A stretch of 25,430 bases of DNA from a bacterium (GCA_026713745.1 JAPONU010000572.1:1-25430), one strand, 5' to 3'; shown: positions 8,523-15,388, counted from the stretch's first letter. Numbers and translations are program-made. Notes: generated by a model from the sequence alone, not told the origin.

Positions 8523-8588
8523 GGGGGTGCCGGGGGCCAGTGCAGGCGTGCCATTTTCAGAGGACGCCGGAGCGCCACCGGCACCCCC
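8523..8588. repeat. Long nested inverted repeat between DapA-like and SMP-30 genes
   Basis: Perfect 11-bp arms GGGGGTGCCGG (8523-8533) and CCGGCACCCCC (8578-8588) enclose a second stem GGCGT (8545-8549) / ACGCC (8564-8568). Transcribed in either direction it would fold into a long stem. It could end or pause transcription, or stabilise RNA, inside a 202-base spacer of the cluster. No T-run follows. Confidence 0.6.
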
Positions 8589-8608
8589 GGCCGGACCGCC
8601 GCGAACAT

Positions 8609-8635
8609 GGATCCCGGCCTGCGCCGGCATGACGA
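8609..8635 (+). repeat. REP-like palindromic repeat, copy 4 (diverged)
   Basis: Core CCGGC (8614-8618), loop CTGC, GCCGG (8623-8627), then CATGACGA. Same family as the other copies but with a shorter perfect stem. Confidence 0.6.
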
Positions 8636-8673
8636 TGTAGACGCGATCGGAGCGAACCCGGCATCGGGTGCGG

Positions 8674-9585
8674 CTATCCGTCGACCGCCTCGCGCAGGCG
8701 TCCGACGAGCCGGTCCACCTCCGCCAGCGTCTCCGGGTCGGGTTCGTAGCCCAGCGGCCCGCGCCGGCGGGTGCTGGGAATGATGCCCTGGGCCACCAAG
8801 AGGTGCTTCTCGATGGCCACGAAGGCGTCGAGGCTGTGCATTAGCGACACCAGCCGGGACAGCGGGTCGGCGATGGCCTCGACGCGTGCGGTGTCGCCGG
8901 CCTCCAGCGCCCGCCAGAGCGCCACCAGCGCCCAGGGGGTGTCGGCCGCCGGCATGGTGCCGACGATGCCTCGCCGGTAGCTGTCCACCAGGGCGATGCC
9001 TCCGGAGCCCTCGAACACGCGCGCTCGGCCGTCGGTGGCGTCACGAAGTTCACTGAGGCGCGGGCCGATCGGCACAGCCTCGGGCTTGAACAGCACCCGC
9101 TCGCCGTAGGCGTCGAGCAGGTCGGCCTGCATCCGGATGGACATCGGCCGGCCCACGTAGCCGCTGGCATCCTGCACCACCACGGGAATCTCGATGGCGC
9201 CGAGCAACGCCTCGTAGTAGGCCGACAGCTCGCCGTCGGGCACGCCCACCGAGATGGGCGGGATGGCCATGACCGCTGTGGCGCCGACGCTCTCGGCGTG
9301 GCGGGCCAGGTCCACGGCTTCCTTCGTGCTCTCGGCGCCCACCGAGACGATCACCGGCCCGTACCGCAGCCCGAGGCTGCACGACAACTCGGCGAGATGG
9401 CGGCGCTCGGTGGTGCTCAGCCGGAGCACCTCGGAGACCATCGCCAGCACGATCCCGTCGACCCCGCACTCGTACACCCAGTCGATCTCGGCCGCGAGCG
9501 CGGCGGCGTCGATGTCGTCGTTGTCGTCGAAGGGAGTCTGGAAGACCGGGAACACCCCGGCCAGCGCCTCGGAGGGGTACTGCAC
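8674..9585 (-). CDS. Dihydrodipicolinate synthase (DapA/NAL) family protein
   Basis: A 303-residue TIM-barrel protein of the DapA/N-acetylneuraminate lyase family, which make or break C-C bonds next to a keto acid through a lysine Schiff base. The candidate Schiff-base lysine is K167 in VLFKPEAVP. The family's GTTGE loop reads AMVSE (48-52), and the usual catalytic tyrosine of the YNxP motif is replaced by Q138 in VVVQDASG. It is therefore unlikely to be the lysine-biosynthesis DapA and more likely a catabolic or altered member. Start GTG 9585 is supported by TAGCAT exactly 7 nt upstream (leaderless) and by normal family length. The frame continues to 10110, but that part is antisense to the next gene. 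It is the first gene of the minus-strand catabolic cluster. Confidence 0.85.
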   Translation of the reverse strand: MQYPSEALAGVFPVFQTPFDDNDDIDAAALAAEIDWVYECGVDGIVLAMVSEVLRLSTTERRHLAELSCSLGLRYGPVIVSVGAESTKEAVDLARHAESVGATAVMAIPPISVGVPDGELSAYYEALLGAIEIPVVVQDASGYVGRPMSIRMQADLLDAYGERVLFKPEAVPIGPRLSELRDATDGRARVFEGSGGIALVDSYRRGIVGTMPAADTPWALVALWRALEAGDTARVEAIADPLSRLVSLMHSLDAFVAIEKHLLVAQGIIPSTRRRGPLGYEPDPETLAEVDRLVGRLREAVDG

Positions 9586-9592
9586 GGCGGCG

Positions 9593-9598
9593 ATGCTA
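9593..9598 (-). promoter_or_regulatory. -10 hexamer TAGCAT of the DapA-like gene
   Basis: TANNNT ending 7 nt before GTG 9585 on the minus strand. It probably drives the whole hydantoinase cluster as a leaderless transcript. Confidence 0.55.
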
Positions 9599-9672
9599 AC
9601 CCACCTGCCCCGACACCCCGCCGCCGGCAAGCGAGGGCTTCGTGGCGTCGGTCCGCCCCCGGTTGTGCCGGG

Positions 9673-9678
9673 TACCCT
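9673..9678 (+). promoter_or_regulatory. -10 hexamer TACCCT of the MNT-HEPN gene
   Basis: TANNNT ending 6 nt before GTG 9685. It diverges from the DapA-like promoter about 75 bases away. Confidence 0.5.
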
Positions 9679-9684
9679 GGTGAG

Positions 9685-10686
9685 GTGGCAGCTGTCGCTC
9701 CATCGGGTGCGCCGAGCAGGCAGGACGCGCAGCGCGCCGCGGAGGCGCTGGTGGCTGCAGGCGCCTCGACGGTGTTGTTGTACGGGTCGGTGGCTCGGGG
9801 GACCCAGAGCCCCAGCAGCGACATCGACCTGGTGGCCGTCTTCGATGATCTGGACTACAGCGCCCGCTGGTCGCGCAAAGTCGAACTCACCCGGTTGGCG
9901 CGCCTGGCTGCGGGGCGACCGGTCGAGGTGCGGGTCACCGACTGGCCCGAATGGAGCCATCGCAGCGAGCGGTTGCGCACCAGCTTCGAGCGGGGCGTCG
10001 CCGGCGACGCTGTGGTCCTGTGCGAATCGCCCAACGGGTCGGTGAACTGGGCGAAGGAGATCGGGATGCCAACCAGCGACACCGGCGACGCCGCCCTGTC
10101 CCTCGACCACGCCAACGATGCCCTGCGGAGGATCGAGACCGCGCTTGAACCCGCCCCGGCCGAGCGCAGAGCCCTGGCCGACGGCTATCTGTCATCGGTG
10201 GCTGTCCGCCTGCGGGCGGTATGCGCCGAATCGCAGACTGCGCTGGAAACCGCGCTGAAGGCACTCGTACACGTCTATGGCGCCGAGCCGCCGGGGCGGG
10301 TTCATCACCTGGACGAACTGGTCGCCAAGCTCGGGGGCCATCGGGTCCAGCAGGCTGCACAAGAGTTGATGGTGGGGTTGGACCTTGCGGAGGTGACGCT
10401 GTGGCGCCAGCGGGGCACCTATCCCGGCGACTTCCCGGACACCGCCCTGGAGGCCCTCACTGTTCACGCCCACCGCCTCGCCGCCGCTGCCTGCAGCGTG
10501 GTCTGCCTCGCCGCCGACCACCTGGAAGATGCCAATCCGGCGGCCGGACGAGCGGTCGCCGGCACCAGAAGGCTCGCGGCAGCCATTGAGCACGCGCTGG
10601 ACCGCTGGGATCTCACCCGCACGACACCGACCGTGCAGATGGGCATACCCGAACCGCCCCAAGCGGACCAGCGCACCGGTCACTGA
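9685..10686 (+). CDS. Fused minimal nucleotidyltransferase-HEPN domain protein
   Basis: A 333-residue single-chain fusion. Residues 20-90 form a minimal nucleotidyltransferase: GSVARG (34-39), SDIDL with D46 and D48, and a third acidic residue D86 in VRVTDWPEW, so the catalytic triad looks intact. From about residue 130 onward the protein is helical and HEPN-like, with ETALKALVHVYGAEPP, HHLDEL, and a later YPGDFPDTALEAL. In toxin-antitoxin pairs the HEPN protein is an RNase toxin and the nucleotidyltransferase neutralises it by adding nucleotides. Here both are on one chain. I see no clear RxxxxxH RNase motif, so toxicity is doubtful. The GTG 9685 start follows a TACCCT hexamer; the open frame back to 9298 is antisense to the DapA-like gene. 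The gene stands alone. Confidence 0.8.
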   Translation: MAAVAPSGAPSRQDAQRAAEALVAAGASTVLLYGSVARGTQSPSSDIDLVAVFDDLDYSARWSRKVELTRLARLAAGRPVEVRVTDWPEWSHRSERLRTSFERGVAGDAVVLCESPNGSVNWAKEIGMPTSDTGDAALSLDHANDALRRIETALEPAPAERRALADGYLSSVAVRLRAVCAESQTALETALKALVHVYGAEPPGRVHHLDELVAKLGGHRVQQAAQELMVGLDLAEVTLWRQRGTYPGDFPDTALEALTVHAHRLAAAACSVVCLAADHLEDANPAAGRAVAGTRRLAAAIEHALDRWDLTRTTPTVQMGIPEPPQADQRTGH

Positions 10687-10809
10687 CCCGCTTCTCGTTG
10701 GGCCTCAGAGAGGCGGCAGCAGGGGTTGCTCCGGGGAGTTCGCCACGCGGCAATGCAACCGCGCTCGTCCACCCGGTCCCCGGCACACGGACCGAGCGAG
10801 AGTCCCGGA

Positions 10810-11045
10810 TCAGCGGGCGGGGCGCCAAAGGGTCCCTATCGGTAGCGCCCAGATGCGGTCGTCGATGCGGATCTCACAGATTGGCAGATGCTCGGCACGG
10901 AAAGGTCGATCGTGTCGCTGGCGAAGACGGCGGCGGACGTCGACTTGCCGCTGCCGCGAGGACCCACGAGGAGCACCGCGGGGAACTCGGACAGCAATTC
11001 GTCGCCCAACAGCCGCTCAACGACGCGAGGGAACCTGACCTGCAC
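10810..11045 (-). pseudogene. Collapsed AAA_14/DUF4143-type ATPase remnant
   Basis: The first 50 or so codons from GTG 11045 read FPRVVERLLGDELLSEF then VLLVGPRGSGKST. This is the N-terminus and Walker A of the AAA_14 ATPases that carry a C-terminal DUF4143 domain. The frame then becomes unrelated and stops near 10836. In another frame the same stretch reads CEIRIDDRIWALPIGTLWRP and ends with TGA at 10812-10810, which is how DUF4143 proteins typically finish (WAxPxxxLW). So both ends of a protein normally near 400 residues survive, while the middle (about 300 residues or more) is gone and the frame is shifted. A TAGCCT hexamer 7 nt upstream of the GTG is still intact. Intact family members are often found near toxin-antitoxin-like genes. 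Nothing else recognisable remains between 10687 and 10809. Confidence 0.75.
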
Positions 11046-11052
11046 GTTCCAA

Positions 11053-11058
11053 AGGCTA
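11053..11058 (-). promoter_or_regulatory. -10 hexamer TAGCCT of the ATPase remnant
   Basis: TANNNT ending 7 nt before GTG 11045 on the minus strand. The promoter appears intact although the gene is broken. Confidence 0.45.
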
Positions 11059-11096
11059 TCCCAGGAAGGTGCACATTGAATAATGCGAACACTTTA

Positions 11097-11112
11097 CTTG
11101 TGAAATCACAAG
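11097..11112. promoter_or_regulatory. Palindrome CTTGTGA-AA-TCACAAG, operator-like
   Basis: Two perfect 7-bp arms with a 2-bp centre, in an AT-rich patch between the ATPase remnant (minus) and the amidase (plus). It resembles a dimeric repressor site; the regulator is unknown. Confidence 0.45.
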
Positions 11113-11150
11113 CAGATTAGATGTTATATTGCGGAGTACATATTTCTAGT

Positions 11151-11165
11151 TTTGCGATCCGCAAA
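11151..11165. promoter_or_regulatory. Palindrome TTTGCG-ATC-CGCAAA
   Basis: 6-bp arms around a 3-bp centre at the AT-rich/GC-rich boundary. It overlaps the earliest possible start (TTG 11152) of the amidase frame. It may be a second operator or a recombination scar. Confidence 0.35.
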
Positions 11166-12321
11166 CTGCGGAGATTTCCACAACCGCCTACTCGCAGTGG
11201 CAGGCAGCGGCCCGCCGAGTCCGGGCACCCCGGCTACAGGGCACCCCGCCGCCATCGGCCGGGGTCGCGACAAGTTGCGGCGGCGGGTGGAACTGGCCGT
11301 CCCGGCGGAGATCCATATCGAAGCTCGCAAATTGGCGGACGGGCGGGTCGAGTTCCGCATGGACGTGGACGGCGTGAAGTGGTTGCCCCCCGCCCGATTC
11401 CTCCCCTACGACAGGGCTCCGACGGGAACGTGGCTGCGGTCGTCCCCCTACGTCCTGGACAAGACCTCCGGACCGTCGGTCGAGGTCGGAGACGGCCCGC
11501 CGGCGGTGCCGACCGCCCTGGTGACGCCGACAGGTGTGCCGGTGGCCGTGCTGGAGCGGACCGCCGGCGGACATCTCGTTCGTACGCCGTGCGGGAACAC
11601 CGCCGAGGCGGCCGGCGGAACACCCATCGGGCCGGTGCGCGTGGTGTTGGATCCCGGCCACGGCGGTCCGGCCGATCCCGGCACCGTCGGCCCCAACGGG
11701 CTCGTCGAACGCGACCTCAACCTGACCCTGGCCGAGGCCACCCTGGCCGAACTCGCCGCGCGGGGCATCAGCGCCACGCTGACCCGCACCGGCAACTACG
11801 GCGTGTCGCGGACGGTGCGCGCCGCGTTCGCGGACTCGCTCGGCGCCGAGGTCCTGGTGTCGATCCACCACAACGGCCCCACCTGGTCACCGACCAACGG
11901 CCCGGGCACCGAGTTGTACCAACAGTCGAGATCAGTCGAATCGGCCCGGCTCGCCGGCGTGCTGTACGAGGAGATCACCGATGCCCTCAGCACCTTCGAG
12001 GGCGTTGCGTGGACCGGACTCGCGGACGCCGGGGTGAAACGCATCAACTGGCCCAACGGCGGCGACGTGCTGGGAATGATCAGGCTGCCCGTGACAACCA
12101 CCACACTCATCGAGTACGGCTACCTCACCAACGCCTCCGAAGCCGCGCTATTCGCCACCCCCGAATACATCACCGCCGCGTCGAAAGCCACTGCCGATGG
12201 CATCGAGGCCTACCTCGATACCAACCGACCCGGCACCGGCTTCATCGCCAACCCACGCATCTACGGATTCCCGCCCGGCGACTTCAGCCGCCTCCGCTGC
12301 GCCGACATCCCGCTCGAATAG
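11152..12321 (+). CDS. N-acetylmuramoyl-L-alanine amidase (Amidase_3), N-terminus abnormal
   Basis: A zinc amidase that cuts the bond between muramic acid and the peptide stem of peptidoglycan. The catalytic domain is complete: DPGHGG (D167-H170), E186 in VERDLNL, H239 in SIHHNG, and E321 in IEYGYLTN. Before it (about residues 42-105) is a beta-rich segment with VDGVKWLPPARFLPY and WLRSSPYVL, probably a wall- or substrate-binding module. The start is unsure. TTG 11152 is the earliest in frame; GTG 11197 and GTG 11287 are alternatives, and none has a good ribosome-binding site or a leaderless -10. No signal peptide is visible, although such enzymes act outside the membrane. The first 40 residues are proline/glycine-rich and look foreign, so the native 5' end may have been lost by rearrangement at the AT-rich patch. 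Confidence 0.8.
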   Translation: MRSANCGDFHNRLLAVAGSGPPSPGTPATGHPAAIGRGRDKLRRRVELAVPAEIHIEARKLADGRVEFRMDVDGVKWLPPARFLPYDRAPTGTWLRSSPYVLDKTSGPSVEVGDGPPAVPTALVTPTGVPVAVLERTAGGHLVRTPCGNTAEAAGGTPIGPVRVVLDPGHGGPADPGTVGPNGLVERDLNLTLAEATLAELAARGISATLTRTGNYGVSRTVRAAFADSLGAEVLVSIHHNGPTWSPTNGPGTELYQQSRSVESARLAGVLYEEITDALSTFEGVAWTGLADAGVKRINWPNGGDVLGMIRLPVTTTTLIEYGYLTNASEAALFATPEYITAASKATADGIEAYLDTNRPGTGFIANPRIYGFPPGDFSRLRCADIPLE

Positions 12322-12343
12322 GCGCTGCACCACGTAGCCAGTG

Positions 12344-12376
12344 GTAGCTCTCCCGGAAGCCGGGAGCTTTGGCTAC
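12344..12376. terminator. Hairpin repeat, copy A (likely bidirectional terminator)
   Basis: GTAGC, CTCCCGG, loop AAG, CCGGGAG, GCTAC: a 7-bp inner stem plus a 5-bp outer stem. It is repeated exactly 75 bases downstream. It follows the amidase stop codon at 12319-12321. Confidence 0.6.
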
Positions 12377-12418
12377 AGGCGGCGGTGGGGGTGGCGGCGG
12401 GTGTCGCCCCTAGGTGGG

Positions 12419-12451
12419 GTAGCTCTCCCGGAAGCCGGGAGCTTTGGCTAC
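12419..12451. terminator. Hairpin repeat, copy B (likely bidirectional terminator)
   Basis: Identical to copy A over at least 35 bases. Its right arm contains the stop codon (12448-12450) of the minus-strand deoxyribosyltransferase gene. The two copies lie between two converging genes. Confidence 0.6.
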
Positions 12452-12924
12452 AGGGCTCCCCGCAGCCAGCGGGCGAGGGCCTTGGTGGGGTCGGCGATCT
12501 CCTCCACAGAGCCGTACCAGTAGTCCTGCCAGCCCTCCTGGGGCAGGCCCGTGAAGACCATGAGGTTGAGCGGGTAGGTCTCGCTGTCGGCGCAGCGCCG
12601 GAAGTCGTCGCGGAACAGGAACGTCGGCTTGCCCCAGGCGATGGCCATGCCCAATTCCACCATGACGCCCTCGTCGGGCGGGCAGCCGTTGGTGACCGCG
12701 AAGATGCCGTCGGCCTCGCGCACGAGCCGCATGTCGTTCCGGCCGACCTTGTAGGCCCATCCGGGATTGCCGATCCATCCCTCCTGGTCGCCCAGTGCGA
12801 AGGGCTCCCACGGCTCCGCCCCGACCGCTTCCAGCGCGGCGATCAGTTCGTTGAGCGGCCCAGCGCGCTGGGCGGGCGAGAACCCGTCGGGATTCGCCAG
12901 GTAGAGGGTCTTGCGCTTGCTCAC
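12448..12924 (-). CDS. Nucleoside 2-deoxyribosyltransferase-like protein
   Basis: A 158-residue protein of the nucleoside 2-deoxyribosyltransferase fold, whose members exchange or release bases from deoxynucleosides. Visible family features are LYLANPDGF at the N-terminus (usual 'iYlAgP'), ADGIFAVTNGCPPDEGVMVELGMA (72-95) with D84 and the likely nucleophile E90, then AIAWGKPTFLFRDDFR. Length is normal for the family. The GTG start overlaps the aspartokinase stop (GTGA), so the two are translationally coupled. A TACGGT hexamer 6 nt upstream of this GTG, inside the aspartokinase 3' end, could also give a leaderless transcript of its own. The functional link to aspartokinase is not obvious. Confidence 0.85.
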   Translation of the reverse strand: MSKRKTLYLANPDGFSPAQRAGPLNELIAALEAVGAEPWEPFALGDQEGWIGNPGWAYKVGRNDMRLVREADGIFAVTNGCPPDEGVMVELGMAIAWGKPTFLFRDDFRRCADSETYPLNLMVFTGLPQEGWQDYWYGSVEEIADPTKALARWLRGAL

Positions 12925-14156
12925 GACCCGACCGTAGCCGTTGGCTGGTCGAGGCCGAAGGCGTCGTGCAGGACCGAGACGGCATCGACGACATCGTCCT
13001 CCCGGACCACACAGGAGATGCGGATGGCGGACGTGGAGATCATCTCGATGTTGATGCCGCCGGCTCCGAGGATCTCGAACATGGTCGCCGCCACACCCGG
13101 GTTGGTCTTCATGCCGGCCCCGACGAGGCTCACCCTGGCAATGGTTGCGTCGCAGGTCACCGCGCCGGCCCCGATCCCATCGGCGAGTTCCTGCGCCACG
13201 GATCTGCTGACCTCCAGTTGCCCTCGCGGGACGGTGAAGGAGATGTCGGTGGCGCCGTCCGCCGAGACGTTCTGGACGATCATGTCCACGTTCACGTCCA
13301 CATCAGCGAGCCGGCGGAACAGCGTGCCGGCGATGCCCGGCCGGTCGGGCACAGCGGGAACGGTGATCTTGGCCTCGGACGTGTCGTGCGTGACCGCGGC
13401 AACGATGGCCTGTTCCATTTCAGGATCCTCCTCGTCGATCCAGGTGCCCGGCTCCCATGTGAATGCCGAGCGAACGTGCAGCCGGACTCGCCGCGCCCGG
13501 GCCACCTCTACCGAGCGCATCGCCGGCTTGGGGCAGCCGGTGGCTGTCATCTCCAGCATCTCGTCGTAGGACAGCCGGCCGATGCGGCGGGCTCGGGGCA
13601 CCACGCGCGGATCGGCGGTGAACACGCCGGACACATCGGTGTACAACTCGCAGGCGTCGGCGTCGAGCACGTGCGCAAGAGCCACCGCCGTGGTGTCCGA
13701 TCCGCCACGGCCCAGAAAGGTCACATCCGCGTTGGTGGACACGCCCTGCGAGCCGGCGACCACCGGCACCCTGCCCTCGGCGATGGCGGTCCGCACCCGG
13801 TCGGGGCGGATCTCCAGGATGCGGGCGTTCTGATGGGTGGTATCGGTGATGAATCCCGCCTGGCTGCCGGTCAGCGACTCGGCGGGCACACCGCGATCGG
13901 CCAGACACATGCACATCAGCGCCGTGGCCTTGCGCTCGCCGGCGGTGATCAGCATGTCCATCTCGCGGCCCGGGCGCCGGTCGGCGACGGCTGCCGCGAG
14001 GCGCAGCAATTCGTCGGTCTCACTGCCCATGGCGCTCACCACCAGCACGACGTCGTCGCCCTGCAGGCGCCTGAAGCGCACCTGCTCGGCAATCTCGCGC
14101 ATGCGCTCGGGCGTCGCCACCGACGTGCCGCCGAACTTCTGGACCAGTAGCGCCAT
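12921..14156 (-). CDS. lysC: Aspartate kinase
   Basis: A 411-residue aspartokinase, first step of lysine, threonine and methionine synthesis (aspartate to 4-phosphoaspartate). Motifs are KFGGTSV (7-13), GERKATAL (73-80), GRGGSDTTAVALA (149-161) and YTDVSGVFTADPR (172-184). From about residue 260 there are two ACT regulatory domains, with VPDRPGIAGTLFRRLADVDV in the first and GAGMKTNPGVAATMFEILG in the second. They imply feedback control by lysine and/or threonine. The ATG at 14156 is the start: KFGG follows directly and TACGGT lies 7 nt upstream. An open frame back to 14294 is not used. The usual partner asd is not beside it; a deoxyribosyltransferase-like gene follows instead. It diverges from the cyclophilin gene 62 bases away. 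Confidence 0.95.
   Translation of the reverse strand: MALLVQKFGGTSVATPERMREIAEQVRFRRLQGDDVVLVVSAMGSETDELLRLAAAVADRRPGREMDMLITAGERKATALMCMCLADRGVPAESLTGSQAGFITDTTHQNARILEIRPDRVRTAIAEGRVPVVAGSQGVSTNADVTFLGRGGSDTTAVALAHVLDADACELYTDVSGVFTADPRVVPRARRIGRLSYDEMLEMTATGCPKPAMRSVEVARARRVRLHVRSAFTWEPGTWIDEEDPEMEQAIVAAVTHDTSEAKITVPAVPDRPGIAGTLFRRLADVDVNVDMIVQNVSADGATDISFTVPRGQLEVSRSVAQELADGIGAGAVTCDATIARVSLVGAGMKTNPGVAATMFEILGAGGINIEMISTSAIRISCVVREDDVVDAVSVLHDAFGLDQPTATVGS
12931..12936 (-). promoter_or_regulatory. Possible internal -10 hexamer TACGGT before the deoxyribosyltransferase gene
   Basis: TANNNT ending 6 nt before GTG 12924, within the aspartokinase 3' end. It is the same hexamer as the aspartokinase -10. 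Confidence 0.3.
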
Positions 14157-14163
14157 CGTCGCC

Positions 14164-14169
14164 ACCGTA
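14164..14169 (-). promoter_or_regulatory. -10 hexamer TACGGT of aspartokinase
   Basis: TANNNT ending 7 nt before ATG 14156. Leaderless arrangement. Confidence 0.5.
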
Positions 14170-14205
14170 ACGCCGCCCGCTGTCACTGTGCGCCTCGGGC
14201 GCCGG

Positions 14206-14211
14206 TAGCTT
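14206..14211 (+). promoter_or_regulatory. -10 hexamer TAGCTT of the cyclophilin gene
   Basis: TANNNT ending 7 nt before ATG 14219. It faces away from the aspartokinase promoter in a 62-base shared region. Confidence 0.55.
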
Positions 14212-14218
14212 CTACCCC

Positions 14219-15271
14219 ATGAGCACCGAGAAGCGCGCTCGCCAGAAGGCCGGAACACAGGCCCGGCGCGAAGCGGAGAAGGCAGCGGCCGCACGGGCCA
14301 AGAGAAGGCGCACGATCATCAGGGTCGGCGCCGTGGCGCTGGCCATCATCGGGATCTTCCTCGGCATCACGCTGAGCGGCCGCGAGGACGAACCCGAAGC
14401 GGAGGCCCCGCCCCCGCCGGTGGGCGCCGAGGTGACCGCCGAGACGGACACGCCCGACGATGAATCCGACGGATCCGGCGCCGGCGAGGACATGACGGCC
14501 GAGACCGGGGACGCACTGGACGAAGGCTCGACATCGGACACCGCCACATCGGCCACCGAGGAGTCCGACGAACCGCAAGAATCCGAAGAGCCCACGGCCG
14601 AGTCCTCCCCCGAGCCGCCCGCCGCAACAACCCAGGCGCCTCAGCCCGGCGGCCCCGACTACGTGCCGTACAGCGAGGCCGACTACGGCACCGAGGAATG
14701 CGCTCCCACCGGGGGCGTCGCTGCGCCGGTGCTGGACTTCGGGGGGGCGCCGATGCTGTGCATCGACACCTCGGCACCGCACACCGCCGTATTCGACACC
14801 TCCCGGGGCGTCGTACGGGTGGCCCTCGACGTGACCAACACGCCGGGCACCGTGAACAGCTTCGTGAACCTGGCGCGCTCCGGCTATTACGACGAGACTC
14901 TCGTCCACCGCAGCGACCCGAGCATCGGCATCCTGCAGGGCGGGTCGCCGCACACCAACAGCGCCGCAGACCCGGGCCCGGGCTACACGCTGTGGGACGA
15001 GGGAACCGGGTTCACCTACCGGCCGGGCCAGCTGGTGATGGCCCGCCGTGGCGAGCCCAACAGCGCCGGCGCGCAGTACTTCTTCACCGTGACCCCCGAC
15101 GCCGGCCTGCTCGACGGCCAGGGCACGTACGTGGTCTTCGGCGAGGTGGTCGAGGGGCTCGACGTCCTCACCGACATGCTCACCAGCCACGTCGCCGATC
15201 CGGCGAGCGGCCTCGGCGGTGCACCCGACCCGCCCGTGGTCGTCAACAGCGTCACGATCGAGACCGGCTGA
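14219..15271 (+). CDS. Membrane-anchored cyclophilin-type peptidyl-prolyl isomerase
   Basis: A 350-residue protein. The first 32 residues are strongly basic (cytoplasmic). A single membrane helix follows at about 33-52 (IIRVGAVALAIIGIFLGITL). Then comes a long acidic, Glu/Ser/Thr/Pro-rich linker to about 160, and a cyclophilin domain from about 184 to the end. Cyclophilin marks are FDTSRGVVRVALD, NSFVNLARSGYYD, VHRSDPSIGILQGG, SAGAQYFFTVTP and GTYVVFGEVVEG. It would speed proline isomerisation of proteins outside the membrane. The positive-inside rule and the linker place the isomerase outside. Start ATG 14219 has a TAGCTT hexamer 7 nt upstream. The gene is monocistronic and converges on the S51-like gene. 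Confidence 0.92.
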   Translation: MSTEKRARQKAGTQARREAEKAAAARAKRRRTIIRVGAVALAIIGIFLGITLSGREDEPEAEAPPPPVGAEVTAETDTPDDESDGSGAGEDMTAETGDALDEGSTSDTATSATEESDEPQESEEPTAESSPEPPAATTQAPQPGGPDYVPYSEADYGTEECAPTGGVAAPVLDFGGAPMLCIDTSAPHTAVFDTSRGVVRVALDVTNTPGTVNSFVNLARSGYYDETLVHRSDPSIGILQGGSPHTNSAADPGPGYTLWDEGTGFTYRPGQLVMARRGEPNSAGAQYFFTVTPDAGLLDGQGTYVVFGEVVEGLDVLTDMLTSHVADPASGLGGAPDPPVVVNSVTIETG

Positions 15272-15323
15272 GCGGCACTCCCCGAAGCGTGCCGGGCAAC
15301 CCGCCGGCCGCGCCGCTCGGCAG

Positions 15324-15351
15324 TGGAGTCCGGCCTTCGCCGGAGTGACCG
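15324..15351 (+). repeat. REP-like palindromic repeat, copy 5
   Basis: Core TCCGGC (15329-15334), loop CTTC, GCCGGA (15339-15344), then GTGACCG. It lies in the gap between the converging cyclophilin and S51-like genes. Confidence 0.7.
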
Positions 15352-15388
15352 AAGAGCCTGTCCGCGGCGTTCGGCGGCGACCTTCCGG

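Noticed and set aside
9298..9684. Upstream extension of the MNT-HEPN frame
   Set aside because: It is antisense to the DapA-like gene. GTG 9685 has a leaderless -10 and the domain begins there.
11097..11112. CRP-type binding site
   Set aside because: It contains TGTGA and TCACA, but the centre is 2 bp instead of 6, so it is not a standard CRP site. It is kept only as a generic operator-like palindrome.
10529..11120. Plus-strand open frames across the MNT-HEPN 3' end and the ATPase remnant
   Set aside because: The translations are Arg/Pro-rich and motif-free. The minus strand holds the recognisable ATPase fragments.
12343..12453. Possible mini-CRISPR (two identical 35-base palindromic repeats with a 40-base spacer)
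   Set aside because: There are only two copies, each a stem with outer stem typical of terminators, placed between converging genes, and no cas genes are present.
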